DNA from: CAVQUE01 sp046290435
Lineage (GTDB): Bacteria > Actinomycetota > Acidimicrobiia > Acidimicrobiales > UBA8592
NCBI GenBank assembly: GCA_046290435.1
Contig: JBKAGO010000066.1
Span: forward strand, 124,001 to 188,000
Direction of reading: 5' to 3'
Length of the DNA: 64,000 bases
Shown here: positions 50,121 through 60,600 of the stretch, one piece after another
How the letters are laid out: every line of letters begins with the position of its first letter
Numbering within the stretch: position 1 is the first letter of the stretch
Made by a program: the position numbers and the translations under genes
The notes under the pieces: model-generated
What the model saw: only the letters and a program-made list of their open reading frames with translations
Told to the model about the DNA's origin: nothing
Databases searched by the model: none

Positions 50121-50139
50121 GGCGGGGTTCGCTCGGCGC

Positions 50140-50589
50140 TCAGCGGTCCTCCGGCGCAGCTTCGCTGAAGACCTGGCCGATCGCACGCCACGCGACGACC
50201 GACGCGGCCGCGTAGGTCCCGATGAACGCGAGGGCCCACAGGCTGCTCTCGCCGTCGTCGGGGCCCAGGCGGTCGATCAGCTGACCGACCACGTGGGCGC
50301 CGACGACGCAGACCACGAAGATGAATGCCGCTCGGCCGCGTGCAGGATCGGGCGCATCGGCGTTGCGGGAGATCAGCAGGAGCGCCGGGGCGAAGATCAC
50401 CCCGAGGAACAGCAGCGCGAGCAACCCGACCACGACCAGCGCCAGAATGCTGCTGTCGCCGTCGGTGGGGTCGTCGTCGAGAGCGGCCAGGAGCGCCGCC
50501 AACGCCGGCCCGGCCGCCAGGACGATCCATGGCCACCAGACGATGCCGAGCGGTTCCTCTGCGGGATGGTTCGACGTTTGCTCGGTCAT
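50140..50589 (-). CDS. Small multi-pass membrane protein, unknown
   Basis: This 149-residue protein has four hydrophobic segments (WWPWIVLAAGPALAALLAAL, LALVVVGLLALLFLGVIFAP, AAFIFVVCVVGAHVVGQLI, LWALAFIGTYAAASVVAW). The loops are acidic (DDDPTDGDS, GPDDGES). No family is recognised. The start at ATG 50589 gives a short polar N-terminus. Confidence 0.6.
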   Translation of the reverse strand: MTEQTSNHPAEEPLGIVWWPWIVLAAGPALAALLAALDDDPTDGDSSILALVVVGLLALLFLGVIFAPALLLISRNADAPDPARGRAAFIFVVCVVGAHVVGQLIDRLGPDDGESSLWALAFIGTYAAASVVAWRAIGQVFSEAAPEDR

Positions 50590-50668
50590 GGCTCGGGACT
50601 CACCGGCAGAACCGTAGATCCTGGCGGGCCCGGAACCGAGATCGTCCGGTCGGGTCGGTGCAGGCGGG

Positions 50669-51334
50669 TCAGGCGAGCGGTGCCTCTGCGAAGCCGACCC
50701 CGAAGCGCACGCACCAGATGACGACCGTGTCGAACTGGGCGAGGTCGACCTCGACGGGGATCTCGTAGTTCTGGCTGCCGATGTTGCCCCGCAGGTCGCC
50801 GAGGTCGACATAGCCGGCGTCGACGTCGCCGCCGACGGTCAGGTAGACGTTGAGGTCCGGGCCGTTGCTGGTCTCGAAGTTCTCCTCGAACCGCAGGAAG
50901 CGCTGCTCGGTGCCGTCGTTGAGCACGACCGCGTCACCGCCGCCGGAGTAGCTGCCGAGGCCGGTGAAGCTGCCCGACACGAGGGTGACGATCTCGGCCG
51001 GGGCGTCGGCTTCGGCGTCGTCGGCGGGCTCGGGGGCCGTGCCGCCGTCGGCTGCTGCGGCGTCGGCCTCGCCATCGGTGGCCTCGGCCTCGTCGTCGGC
51101 GTCGGTGGTCGGGGCGGCGTCGCCGTCGGCTGCTGCGGGTTCGTCCGCAGCAGCGCCCGAAGCGAAGACGGGGCCCGCTTCGGAGACCTCGTCGTCGATG
51201 AAGGCGGTGTGGATCCCGAAGTAGCCGAACGCGAGCCAGGCCAGGCCGGCGAGGGCAAGGGTCCCGGCGCCGAGGACGGCGAGCAGGTTGCGGCGGATGA
51301 AGCCCGGGGTCGGAGGGGGAGTCTGTGGCTGCAT
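50669..51334 (-). CDS. Membrane-anchored DM13-domain protein
   Basis: This 221-residue protein has an N-terminal membrane anchor (NLLAVLGAGTLALAGLAWLAF), a long Ala/Asp/Glu-rich linker (about 55-110) and a C-terminal DM13 domain. The domain shows SGSFTGLGSYSGGGDAVVL, GPDLNVYLT, DLGDLRGNIGSQNYEIP and VVIWCVRFGVGFAEAPL, with the conserved Cys in IWC. DM13 domains are thought to be redox-related extracytoplasmic domains. The start is ATG 51334; an ATG at 51355 is an alternative that adds seven residues. Confidence 0.78.
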   Translation of the reverse strand: MQPQTPPPTPGFIRRNLLAVLGAGTLALAGLAWLAFGYFGIHTAFIDDEVSEAGPVFASGAAADEPAAADGDAAPTTDADDEAEATDGEADAAAADGGTAPEPADDAEADAPAEIVTLVSGSFTGLGSYSGGGDAVVLNDGTEQRFLRFEENFETSNGPDLNVYLTVGGDVDAGYVDLGDLRGNIGSQNYEIPVEVDLAQFDTVVIWCVRFGVGFAEAPLA

Positions 51335-51463
51335 GCGACTCCAACGGTAGGACATGCGCTGCGGTTCCGCCGGAGTCCGAGATTTTCCGGGCGGCCGTGG
51401 GCGCCGGGGAGGAGCAGCGTCCCGACCGAGGCCCCGGGCACACCGACGTCCTACCCTGGGCGC

Positions 51464-51829
51464 ATGGGCGCACTGGACCGGTGGGACGACTGGGAGGACG
51501 AGGTCGACGACTGGTTGGCCGCGGCCGGACGTCCCCTCGAGGAGCTCTACGACGACGGCACCGTGGAGGCGATCGACGCCGGCGCAGGCGAACCCGAGCG
51601 CCGGACCAGGCGGCTGCGCAGCGCCGTGGTGGGTGCCGCCGCCGGGGCGGCCGCAGCGGGGCTCGCACGCGGCGTGCACGACGTGCTGGCCGACGAGGAC
51701 GCCGAACCCGAAGAAGCCGGCGAGATCGAGGTTGCGCCGGTCGAACGGCGACTCGAACCGGTCACGGTCATCCTGGTCCCCGGCGACCCCGCGGCCTCGG
51801 TGGCCATCGTCCGCCGCTGGCTCTTCTGA
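51464..51829 (+). CDS. Hypothetical protein, 121 residues
   Basis: This small acidic protein starts MGALDRWDDWEDEVDDWL and has a short Ala/Gly-rich hydrophobic stretch (VVGAAAGAAAAGLA) that might be membrane-active. It ends TVILVPGDPAASVAIVRRW. No family is recognised. TACCCT lies 6 nt before the ATG, so it is probably leaderless. It is divergent from the DM13 gene. Confidence 0.55.
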   Translation: MGALDRWDDWEDEVDDWLAAAGRPLEELYDDGTVEAIDAGAGEPERRTRRLRSAVVGAAAGAAAAGLARGVHDVLADEDAEPEEAGEIEVAPVERRLEPVTVILVPGDPAASVAIVRRWLF

Positions 51830-51891
51830 CTATCGAGCTCGGTCTACCACCCCTGCCATGACCGCTGCGATGCCTCGGTAGGTTCTCGGCC

Positions 51892-53547
51892 ATGGACCTC
51901 GTCGTCGCCGCCGGCCCGCTGGTGGTCCTGGTGGTGGGCGTCACGGTTGCAGGGTGGGCCGTGCCCCGAGCGGCCACGGTGGCCCTCGTCACGGTCGTCG
52001 CTGCCGCCTGGTGGTGGGACGTCACAGCCGCGACGCTCGTGGGGTCCACGCTCCGGGGGCTGTTCATCGCCGTCGAGATCCTCGTCCTGGTGGTGGGCGC
52101 ACTGGCGATCGTCGCGTTGTTGGAGCGCCTGGACCTGTTCACGCCCATCCGGGCCAGGCTCGCAGCGATCTCCGGCGACCATCGGGTGCAGACGCTGGTC
52201 ATCGCCTTCGCCATGGTGTCGGTCATCGAGGGCGCCGCCGGCTTCGGTACCCCGGCCCTGTTCGCCATCCCGCTACTGGTGGCGCTGGGCTTCGCTCCCG
52301 TCCACGCCGTGGTGCTCGCGCTGGTGGGGGACTCGATACCGGTGGTGTTCGGCGCCGTCGGGGTCCCGGTCACCCTCGGCGTCGGTTCCGTCCTGGCGCC
52401 GCTGACCCCCGATGCCGCGGCGATCACCGACGATGCAGCCGCCGCGGCGGCACTGCTCAACATCTTCGGGGCGGTGATCGTGGCCAATGTCCTCGTGTGG
52501 CTGAGCGTCCGGTTCCGCGGCGAGCCCCGACGTGCCGCCGTGGAGATGGTGCCGTTCGCGACCATGGCCGGGCTCGCCGTGGCGGTTCCGGCGTGGGCGG
52601 TGGCGGTGACCCTCGGCCCGGCGCTGCCGTCGATCATCGGCGGGCTCGTCGGGCTGGTGGCGCTGTCGTTGCTGGCCCGTCACGGGCTGCTGCTACCGGC
52701 AGGGGCCCGAGCGCAGCCTGCGCCGCCGGCGGTCGGTCCCGCCGATGCCCCGGTCGCCGCAGGGCCGACGCCGGCCGCCGAGGCCGCCCGGACCGACGAG
52801 ATCTTCGGGGCTCCCGGACGCCCACCGACGCTCGTGCGGGCGCTGGTGCCCTACCTCTGCCTGGTCGCGCTGCTCGTGGTGACGCGGATGCCGCTGTTCG
52901 GGCTCGACGACTGGTTCGCCGACCAGGCGGTCGAGCTCGCCGGGTTGGCCGGCTCCGACGTCGACTACCGCATTGCGCCGCTGGTGTCGCCGGCCATCGC
53001 GCTGGCGGTCGTGGCGGTGGTCAGCGTCCTCGCGCTGGGGGCCGACCTCGCCGATGGGCGCCGGGCCCTGATCGCCGACGTGTTCCAGCGCACCGTGGCG
53101 CCTGCCATGGCGCTGGTCCCGGTGCTGGTGTTCGTCCAGATCTTCGTCAACAGCACCCCCGACGCCGGCGACCCGGCGACGATGCCGGCAGTCATCGCCG
53201 AGCGCCTGGGCGACGTCGTCGGAGGCGGTTGGCCGCTGGTCGGCCCCGCGGTGGGTGCGCTGGGTTCGTTTGTCTCTGGATCGGCGACCGTGTCGAACCT
53301 GGTGTTCACGGGCCTGGTCCACGACGTCGCCATCGCATCGGACCTCGACGTGGCCGACACCGTGGCGCTGCAGATGAACGGCGCGGCGATGGGCAACATG
53401 GTCGCGCTCCACAACGTCATCGCCGCGCTGACCGTCGCGGGCCTCGGCCACGACCGCACCCGCGACGTGCTGCGCCACACGGCCGTTCCCATGGCGGCGC
53501 TCGTCGCCATCTTCGGCCTGATCGGCTGGTTCGTGTCGCTGGGTTGA
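51892..53547 (+). CDS. lctP: L-lactate permease (LctP family)
   Basis: This 551-residue transporter has a dozen or more hydrophobic segments. Family motifs include VIEGAAGFGTPALFAIPLLVALGF, GDSIPVVFGAVGVPVTLG and, near the C-terminus, SGSATVSNLVFTGL and MNGAAMGNMVALHNVIAA. It should take up lactate or a related hydroxy acid with protons. A hydrophilic loop of about 50 residues near 275-320 is Pro/Ala-rich. TAGGTT lies 7 nt before the ATG (leaderless type). No lactate dehydrogenase is adjacent. Confidence 0.9.
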   Translation: MDLVVAAGPLVVLVVGVTVAGWAVPRAATVALVTVVAAAWWWDVTAATLVGSTLRGLFIAVEILVLVVGALAIVALLERLDLFTPIRARLAAISGDHRVQTLVIAFAMVSVIEGAAGFGTPALFAIPLLVALGFAPVHAVVLALVGDSIPVVFGAVGVPVTLGVGSVLAPLTPDAAAITDDAAAAAALLNIFGAVIVANVLVWLSVRFRGEPRRAAVEMVPFATMAGLAVAVPAWAVAVTLGPALPSIIGGLVGLVALSLLARHGLLLPAGARAQPAPPAVGPADAPVAAGPTPAAEAARTDEIFGAPGRPPTLVRALVPYLCLVALLVVTRMPLFGLDDWFADQAVELAGLAGSDVDYRIAPLVSPAIALAVVAVVSVLALGADLADGRRALIADVFQRTVAPAMALVPVLVFVQIFVNSTPDAGDPATMPAVIAERLGDVVGGGWPLVGPAVGALGSFVSGSATVSNLVFTGLVHDVAIASDLDVADTVALQMNGAAMGNMVALHNVIAALTVAGLGHDRTRDVLRHTAVPMAALVAIFGLIGWFVSLG

Positions 53548-53585
53548 GCCGGACTCCCGGTGGCGACCTGGGACCGATCGAAGGC

Positions 53586-55169
53586 TCAGCCGAGGTCGAC
53601 GGAGGTCTCGTCGACCTCGAGCCAGCGGAAGTAGTGATGGTAGAAGTGGCGGATCTTCGACTCGTTGTAGGAGGCGAAGATCACCTCCTGCTGCTCCTGG
53701 GCCTTCAGGCCGGTCTGGACGTGGGGCAGGTTGAGCGAGTCCTGCTGGAACACCTTGGCCAGCGGGCCGAGTTCGGTGGCGGTGGTCCAGTCGTCGTCGA
53801 AGCCCAGGTCGGTGATGGTGGCGATGGGCGGACGGTTGTCCGGATCGGGCGCCGGCGGAAACAGCATGACCTCGAAGATGCAGGTCTCGTGATCGTCGCC
53901 GTTTGGACGGAACCGGTAGAAGATGTGGTGGAAGCAGCCCCACGGCGACCAGTTCGGGAACACCGAGTAGAACATGGCATCGATCATCTCGGCGTCGCTG
54001 ACGTTGTCGAGGTCGAGCAGATCGCCCCACTGCTCACGCAGCGCCGCCCGCTTGGTCTCGGCAGCGGTGGCCCGGAGCTGCGCGATCTCCTCGGGCGTCT
54101 CCACCGGAGGCGGCAACATGAGCGGCACCTCGTCGAAGCCGGCCATGTTGGGCCCGCCCACCCACATGCACAGGTGCGGGTCGGCCTGGGTCTGTGGGCC
54201 TTCGAGCCAGTTGCCCTCGGCGTCGAAGAAGCTGTCCTGGCCGTCGAGGTTGGTGACCCGGACGCGGTCCTCTTCGATGCGTTCGTAGATGTGTCCGCTC
54301 ATCGGGTGCTTCCAGCGGGCGAACTGGAGGCCATCGGTGAGGCGCTCGTACTGAGGCATGTTGGCCAGGTGCGGGCTCTCGACGGCGTGGGGTGAGATGG
54401 CCCGCGAGTAGTTGCCGTACACGTCGTAGCGGCTGTTGGCGTCGCCCAGGTTCTGCATCAGCGTCGGGTGCGTGGCGACCGTGTGGTAGGCCTCCATGAA
54501 GGCCTCCTGGCAGACCTTCCAGTTCATCGGCATGAGCTTGCGGACGTGCGCCGCCTTGTAGCGCTTGTCGAAGGGCAGGTGCGTGAAGTGCTCGTCGATG
54601 TCGCCGAGGAACTCCGCCAGCGGCGCGGCGTCGCGGTCGGGGTTGATGAACACGAAGCCCTGCCAGGTGTCGACGCGAGCCTCGGGCAGGCCGTAGAGGT
54701 CGGGTTCGACGTCGGGGAAGTCCCACTGGCAGGGGATCTCCTTGAGCGAGCCGTCGAGGTTCCAGGCCCAGCCGTGGAACGCACACCGCAGATTGGCGGC
54801 GCCCTTGCCGGCGCAGGTGCGGAGCTTGCGGCCCCGGTGCAGGCAGGCGTTGCGGTAGGCCTTGATCTCGTCGGGTGCGCTGCGCACGATCAGGAACGAC
54901 ATCGAGGCGATGTCGTAGACGTGGTAGTCGCCGACCTCGGGGATCTCCTCTTCGAGGCAGGCCAGCTGCCACACGCGGCCCCAGAGCTTCTCGACCTCGA
55001 GATCGTGCCAGGCCTTGGAGGTGTAGACCCCGGCGGGGACGCGGGTGTTGCCGGCGGGCATCGGCGACTCGCGGCGCATCACCTCGCTGACGGGGTGGGA
55101 GTCGAGCTCGAGCAGGCGGGCGAAGCTCACCCCTGCGGAGCGGTCGGTGCCGGTGAGGATCTCGGTCAT
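53586..55169 (-). CDS. Rieske non-heme iron oxygenase, alpha subunit
   Basis: This 527-residue protein has a Rieske [2Fe-2S] centre with ligands in ACLHRGRKL and LRCAFHGWAW (CxH...CxxH). The mononuclear iron site is in CQEAFMEAYHTVATHP (two His). The protein is longer than most ring-hydroxylating alpha subunits by about 70-100 residues, mostly at the C-terminus. No beta subunit, ferredoxin or reductase adjoins it; the ferredoxin pair at 16.8 kb could serve it but this is a guess. The substrate is unknown. A palindrome, TGAACAACTGTTCA, lies 32 bp upstream. Confidence 0.9.
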   Translation of the reverse strand: MTEILTGTDRSAGVSFARLLELDSHPVSEVMRRESPMPAGNTRVPAGVYTSKAWHDLEVEKLWGRVWQLACLEEEIPEVGDYHVYDIASMSFLIVRSAPDEIKAYRNACLHRGRKLRTCAGKGAANLRCAFHGWAWNLDGSLKEIPCQWDFPDVEPDLYGLPEARVDTWQGFVFINPDRDAAPLAEFLGDIDEHFTHLPFDKRYKAAHVRKLMPMNWKVCQEAFMEAYHTVATHPTLMQNLGDANSRYDVYGNYSRAISPHAVESPHLANMPQYERLTDGLQFARWKHPMSGHIYERIEEDRVRVTNLDGQDSFFDAEGNWLEGPQTQADPHLCMWVGGPNMAGFDEVPLMLPPPVETPEEIAQLRATAAETKRAALREQWGDLLDLDNVSDAEMIDAMFYSVFPNWSPWGCFHHIFYRFRPNGDDHETCIFEVMLFPPAPDPDNRPPIATITDLGFDDDWTTATELGPLAKVFQQDSLNLPHVQTGLKAQEQQEVIFASYNESKIRHFYHHYFRWLEVDETSVDLG

Positions 55170-55200
55170 GGCGTGGCCTCGTGCGGAAGACGTGTGGACA

Positions 55201-55214
55201 TGAACAACTGTTCA
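55201..55214 (-). promoter_or_regulatory. Palindromic operator upstream of the Rieske oxygenase gene
   Basis: TGAACA-AC-TGTTCA (55201-55214) has perfect 6-bp half-sites. On the minus strand TAGCAT lies just upstream as a possible -10, so the site would cover the transcription start. It looks like a TetR-class site; no cognate regulator is adjacent. Confidence 0.5.
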
Positions 55215-55283
55215 CGAATGCTAGTGCACCGGCCCGAACCGCTGCCGGGTGCCCCGGCCCGTCGAGCCCTATCGTCGGGGCCG

Positions 55284-56639
55284 ATGCTCGAGATCGTCCT
55301 GGCCGGGTGTGTGGCCGTCCTCGCCGTTGCCGTCGTCGTCCTCGTCGCGCAGCGGCGCGCGTCACCGGACGCACGCACCACGGTGCCGTCGAACCGGACC
55401 GACGAGGTCGACCCATCCGACGTCGCCACAGACGACGGCGTCGAGACCCGCCGCAACGGCGATGCCATCGAGCTGTGGTGGCCGGGAGGAACGAAGCTGG
55501 CGACGTTGCGCCTCGGGCAGGCCGCCACGACCGGAGCCTCGCTGCCGGCGCCGTGGGCCCGCGGCGCGGTCACGAGCCTCGTCCGGCGAGCGCGTCGTGG
55601 CTCGGGCGACTCCGGTGCCGGCCGCTACCGCATCACGATCCCGCCCGATCTGGCCACCACGATCCGAGAAGGTGGCGAGCTCGACGTCGTGCTCGGTGCC
55701 GGCGCCAACCTGTCGATGCTCGGTCGCGGCGCGGGCGCCGTGGTGGCGCCGACGGCTGCAGCGCTCACCGTCGGCACCCTGGCCCTGGGCATCGCCCAGC
55801 AGCAGCGGCTCGACCGCACCCTGGCGGTCATCGACCGGCGCCTCGGCCTCGTGGTCGATCGGCTCCGCGACGACGACCACGGCCGTCTCGACGCCGCCGA
55901 GGCCCTGCTCGAACTCGTCGACGGCCGCGACGCCGAAGTGCCCGGCAGCCAGCTGCGCACCGAGCTGGCCGTCGCCCGCCAAGACGTCGAGGCCGTCTAC
56001 TTCGCCCGCCGGCGCTACGCCGAGCGCCTGGCGGCGGCCATCGGCGACGCCCAGCTCGCGGAGGAGGCCGACAGCGGCGAGGCCCGGGCGTGGGCCGACG
56101 GGGTGCTCGACGCGGTGGCAGACCCCGCAGAGCTGCGGTCGGAGCTGTTCGTGTATCTGCGGGCGCTGGTCGTGCGGGCCCGTCTCGCCACGACGACCTC
56201 GACGATCATCGCCCTCGACGGCGACGGCCCCGACGCCGCCCGGCTGCTGAGCGACACCGTCGAGGAGCTGCGCCGGGACTTCTACGCCGTCTACCGGCGG
56301 CTCCGGCCCCTGGCCCACTGGGCCCCCGCACGGGGGCGGTCGCTGCGGCGCCGGGACTGGGAGCGGGCGCACGAGACCGTGCGGGAGGTCTTCGCTCTCA
56401 TGGCCGGTGAGATCGAGCCGCTCCTTCCGCCCGCCGACGGGCTCGCCGTGGAGCTCGACGTGGTGGTCGGCGAGGACGGTGTGGTCACCGATGCCTCGGT
56501 GGTGGTCGCAGACGAGACCGACACGAACCGCGCGCCGGGGGCGCTCGTCTCGGGCCCCGAGGCCGCCAGGGCGCCCGGTTCGCCGCCGACCGGAGCTGCG
56601 GCGCCACCCACCGTGGCCCGATCTGGCCCGCCGGCCTGA
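55284..56639 (+). CDS. Membrane-anchored hypothetical protein
   Basis: This 451-residue protein has one N-terminal transmembrane helix (IVLAGCVAVLAVAVVVLVA), a polar linker and a central domain with a Gly/Ala-rich hydrophobic segment (VVAPTAAALTVGTLALGIAQQ, about 153-173). Long Arg/Glu-rich helices probably form coiled coils (RTLAVIDRRLGLVVDRLRDDD, ELAVARQDVEAVYFARRRYAE). No enzyme motif is seen. TATCGT lies 8 nt before the ATG. It is divergent from the Rieske gene. Confidence 0.65.
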   Translation: MLEIVLAGCVAVLAVAVVVLVAQRRASPDARTTVPSNRTDEVDPSDVATDDGVETRRNGDAIELWWPGGTKLATLRLGQAATTGASLPAPWARGAVTSLVRRARRGSGDSGAGRYRITIPPDLATTIREGGELDVVLGAGANLSMLGRGAGAVVAPTAAALTVGTLALGIAQQQRLDRTLAVIDRRLGLVVDRLRDDDHGRLDAAEALLELVDGRDAEVPGSQLRTELAVARQDVEAVYFARRRYAERLAAAIGDAQLAEEADSGEARAWADGVLDAVADPAELRSELFVYLRALVVRARLATTTSTIIALDGDGPDAARLLSDTVEELRRDFYAVYRRLRPLAHWAPARGRSLRRRDWERAHETVREVFALMAGEIEPLLPPADGLAVELDVVVGEDGVVTDASVVVADETDTNRAPGALVSGPEAARAPGSPPTGAAAPPTVARSGPPA

Positions 56640-56703
56640 TCGAGCCCCCAGCGGCGGCGGCCCGCGTCGGACTTCGGCCGATCCTGCGCTAGAACGGAGC
56701 CCG

Positions 56704-57555
56704 ATGCGCATTCTGGCGGCGTGCGGCGCGCTCCTCGTCATGGTGGTGACCATTCCGATGCTCGTCGTCGGGCTGGATGCTCCACGCGCCGACGCTGCGC
56801 CCGAACGCCGCCTGCCGCCGGTCGATGTCGACCTCGACTACCAGCTCGGGGGCGCCTACCGTCCGGCGAGCAACGTCGGCGTGGTGACCCGCGATTGGTA
56901 CAGCGGCAGGCCGATGCGTCGTGGCTACTCGATCTGCTACGTCAACGCGTTCCAGACCCAGGGCGACATCCCCGGGATCGAACGCCCCGACGAGCAGGGC
57001 AACTGGCCCCGCCGGCTCGTGCTCTGGAGGGCCGGCGACGACCCCAACTGGCCCGGCGAGTACCCGATCGACATTCGTACTCCGGCCAAGCGCAAGCGAG
57101 CCGCAAACTGGGTGCGCCAGATGGTGCAGACCTGCGCCGACAAGGGCTTCGACGCGGTGGAGTTCGACAACCTCGACACGTGGACCCGCTTCGGTGACAT
57201 CGACGGCGTCAGGAAACAGATCCGCAAGCGCCACGCCGTCTGGTACGCCCGGCTCCTGGTCCGTCACGCGCACTCGCTCGGCCTGGCGGTCGGGCAGAAG
57301 AACTCGAGCCTGCTGACCGCCCGTCAGTCCCTCGACCGCATCGGCTTCGACTTCGTCGTCGCCGAGCAGTGCGGCACCTACCGCGAGTGCCACCGCTACA
57401 CGCGGGTGTTCGGCAACCGCGTCCTGGCCATCGAGTACGACCCGGCGAGCTTCGCGTACACCTGCAACGAGATCGGTGGACAGGTCGCCGTCGTGCTGCG
57501 CGACGTGCTGCTCCGCCCGCGCAGCGTCGAAGGCCACGTCTTCGACACCTGCTGA
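56704..57555 (+). CDS. Secreted GH114-like (endo-alpha-1,4-polygalactosaminidase family) protein
   Basis: This 283-residue protein has a signal peptide (ILAACGALLVMVVTIPMLVVG) and then a TIM-barrel domain of the GH114/TM1410 type: SICYVNAFQTQGDIPG, DKGFDAVEFDNLDTW with acidic residues at the expected catalytic strand, LGLAVGQKNSS and FDFVVAEQCG. Relatives cleave galactosaminogalactan-like polymers; activity here is inferred. Several Cys (ICY, QTCADKG, EQCGTYREC, YTCNE) suggest disulfides outside the cell. GGAG lies upstream of the ATG. Confidence 0.8.
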   Translation: MRILAACGALLVMVVTIPMLVVGLDAPRADAAPERRLPPVDVDLDYQLGGAYRPASNVGVVTRDWYSGRPMRRGYSICYVNAFQTQGDIPGIERPDEQGNWPRRLVLWRAGDDPNWPGEYPIDIRTPAKRKRAANWVRQMVQTCADKGFDAVEFDNLDTWTRFGDIDGVRKQIRKRHAVWYARLLVRHAHSLGLAVGQKNSSLLTARQSLDRIGFDFVVAEQCGTYRECHRYTRVFGNRVLAIEYDPASFAYTCNEIGGQVAVVLRDVLLRPRSVEGHVFDTC

Positions 57556-57688
57556 TCGTCGCTCGTACGTCGAAACCTCCAGACCACGCCGGTGTGGTCG
57601 ATGGGATCAGCCCGAGCGTTCACGTATCGTTGGCCCGAGCCGTTCGCCGGCCACCGCTACGCTTCGCTCTCGATCAGGGGGGGTGAGG

Positions 57689-60600
57689 ATGCGACAAACG
57701 GCCGAAGACCTCATCGAGGCTGCGGCGGCATGCACGACCGCTGCCGCCGGCACGACGGGCGATGTGGCCGCGTTCGTGGTCGGTTACCTGCGCCACCTCG
57801 ACCGATCCGATCTCGCCCAGCGCAACGCGGTCGACCTGGCCGGTGTCGCCCTCGAGCACCGTCGCCTCGCCGAGCGCTGGCAGCCGGGCCAGACGGTGGT
57901 GTCCGTGCTGAACCCCCGCGCCCATGTCGACGGCTGGGAGAGCCCACACACCGTCGTGATGATCGTCACCGACGACGTCCCCTTCCTGGTCAGCTCGGTG
58001 TCCATGGCCCTGGCCCGCCACGAACTCGGCATCCATCTGGTCGCCCATCCCGTCTTCCGGGACCATCGGAGCATCGACGAGGGATTCGCCGACCCCGTCG
58101 TCATCGAGGCAAACGGCAAGCCGTCGGTGTCGATGACGATGGTCGAGGTCGATCGGCTGACGGACCCGTCGGCCATCGACGCGCTCACCCGGGACCTGTC
58201 GTCGGTCGTCGCCGACGTGCGCCTCGCCGTGGACGACTGGCGGGTGATGCGCGACGCCATGGCCGAAGCCGCCGACCAGCTCGACGCCGCCCGCGCCGGC
58301 CATGGCGGGCACGCCGAGGCCATGGAGTTCCTCCGCTGGCTCGTCGACGACCACTTCACCTTCCTGGGCGTGCGCGACCACGATCTCGACCACGACGATC
58401 CCGATGCCGACGCCGGCAGTCACGTCCTCCGGCCGGTCGGGGACTCCGGCCTCGGCCTGTTGCGTGATCCTGGGGCCCCGTTCGATCTGGTGTCGGCCGA
58501 CCGGGTGATCACCGACGAGGAACTGACATCGCTCGTCACCGTCACCAAGTCGAGCCACCGCTCGCGTGTCCATCGCCCCGGGTTCATGGACCAGATCGCC
58601 GTCGCCCGGTTCGGTCCCGACGGTCAGGTCATCGGCCAGCGCCGGTTCGTGGGTCTGTTCAGCAGTGAGGCCTATCGCCGCAGCGTCCTCGACATCCCCA
58701 TCGTGAAGGGCCTCGTCGCCGAGATCCTCGAGCGCAGCGACTACCCGTCCGGCGGCCACGACGCGAAGCGCCTGCTCGGCGTGCTCGAGACCTATCCCCG
58801 CGACGAGCTCTTCGAGGTCTCCGCAGACGAGCTGATGCCGATCGTGCTCGGGATAACCCAGCTCCAGGAGCGGCGGCGCGTCCGGGTCTTCGAACGGCGC
58901 GAACGCCACGGCCGGTTCGTGACCGTGCTGGTGTACCTGCCGCGCGACCGCTATACGACCGCGTCGAGGACGGCGATCGAAGCGGCACTGCGCGAGGCAT
59001 ACGACGGCGAGGTCCTCGACTGGAACGCCATGGTCGGCGAGTCCGTTCTGGCCCGGTTGGTGTTCACGGTGCAACTCGACGCCGGACCGGCGCCGGTGGT
59101 CGACCTCGACGTGCTCGAGGAGGACATCGCAGGGCTCATCAGGGCCTGGGACGACGAGCTCGCCGAACGGCTGGTGCTCACACTCGGCGAAGACGTCGGC
59201 ATGCATCACGCTCGCCGCTCCGGGGGCCGTTTCCCGGCCGGGTACCAGGCCACGAACGATGCCCGTGCCGCCGTCGCCGACATCGTCACCATCAGCGAGT
59301 TGCTCGGCGACGAGCCCGACGCCGGGCCCGGCGATGCGATGGACACCGGCACGATCTCGGTGCGCTGCTACCGGCGACCCGGCCGTCCCGACGAGGAGCT
59401 CGGCGTCAAGCTGTTCCATGTGGGGAACGGGTTGTCGCTGACCGAGCTGATGCCGACCCTGGGCAACCTCGGGCTGACCGTGCTCGACGAGCAGCCGCAC
59501 CGCATCGACACGGCCGACGTCGTCGGGTCGGTGTGGATCTATGACTTCACGGTCTGCCGGCACGGCCCGCCGTTGGCGTTCGAACGCGTCGCCGAGCTCA
59601 TCGGCGAGACGGTCGAGTCGGTCCTGGCCGGCGAGCTCGCCGACGACGGGTTCAACCGCCTCGTGCTGGCCACCGGTCTCGACGCCCGAGAGGTCAGCGT
59701 GTTGCGCAGTTGCGCCCGCTACCTGCGCCAGCTGTCGATCCCGTTCAGTCAGGCCTACATCGAGGCCGCCCTGGTGCGCCACGCCGGCGTCGCCCGCAGG
59801 ATCTTCGAGGTGTTCGCCACCCGGTTCGATCCGTCGGTCGACGACGGCGAGCTGAACGTGCCCGAGCGGGTGCTCGTCGTGCTCGACGAGATCGACGCCA
59901 TCGACAGCCTCGACGACGACCGCATCCTGCGTGCGTTCCTCGATCTGGTCATGGCGATGACGCGCACCACCTACTACCAGCGCGAGCCCGACGGTTCCCG
60001 CCGCCCCTACCTCGCCCACAAGATCGAACCCGCCGAGCTCGAGGGCGTCCCCGAGCCTCGCCCCCGTTTCGAGATCTACGTCCACTCGCCCCGGATGGAA
60101 GGCGTGCACCTGCGGGCCGGCCCGGTGTCGCGCGGCGGGTTGCGGTGGTCGGAACGACTCGAGGACTACCGCACCGAGATCCTCGGTCTGCTCAAGGCGC
60201 AGATCGTCAAGAACGCAGTGATCGTGCCCGAGGGCGCCAAGGGTGGTTTCGTCGCGAAGGCGCTACCCGACGATCCCGACGCCCGACGCGCCGAGGTCAC
60301 CGCCTGCTACCGGCTGTTCGTGTCGGGGCTGCTGGCCCTCACCGACGACCTGGTCGACGGCGAGGTCCGCCACCCCGAGGCCACGCGCTGTCTCGACGGT
60401 GACGACCCGTACCTCGTCGTCGCCGCCGACAAGGGCACGGCGACGTTCTCCGACCTCGCCAACGAGATCGCCGCCGACCACGGCTTCTGGCTCGACGATG
60501 CGTTCGCGTCCGGCGGGTCCAACGGCTACGACCACAAGGCGATGGGTATCACCGCCCGCGGCGCGTGGGAGTCGGTGCTGCGTCACTTCCGGGAGCTCGG

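Noticed and set aside
57674..60109. 811-codon open frame on the minus strand inside the glutamate dehydrogenase gene
   Set aside because: It is antisense to a clear 1,638-residue enzyme, is rich in Gly/Asp/Val/Arg with no domain motif, and arises because high-GC codon bias keeps the opposite frame open.
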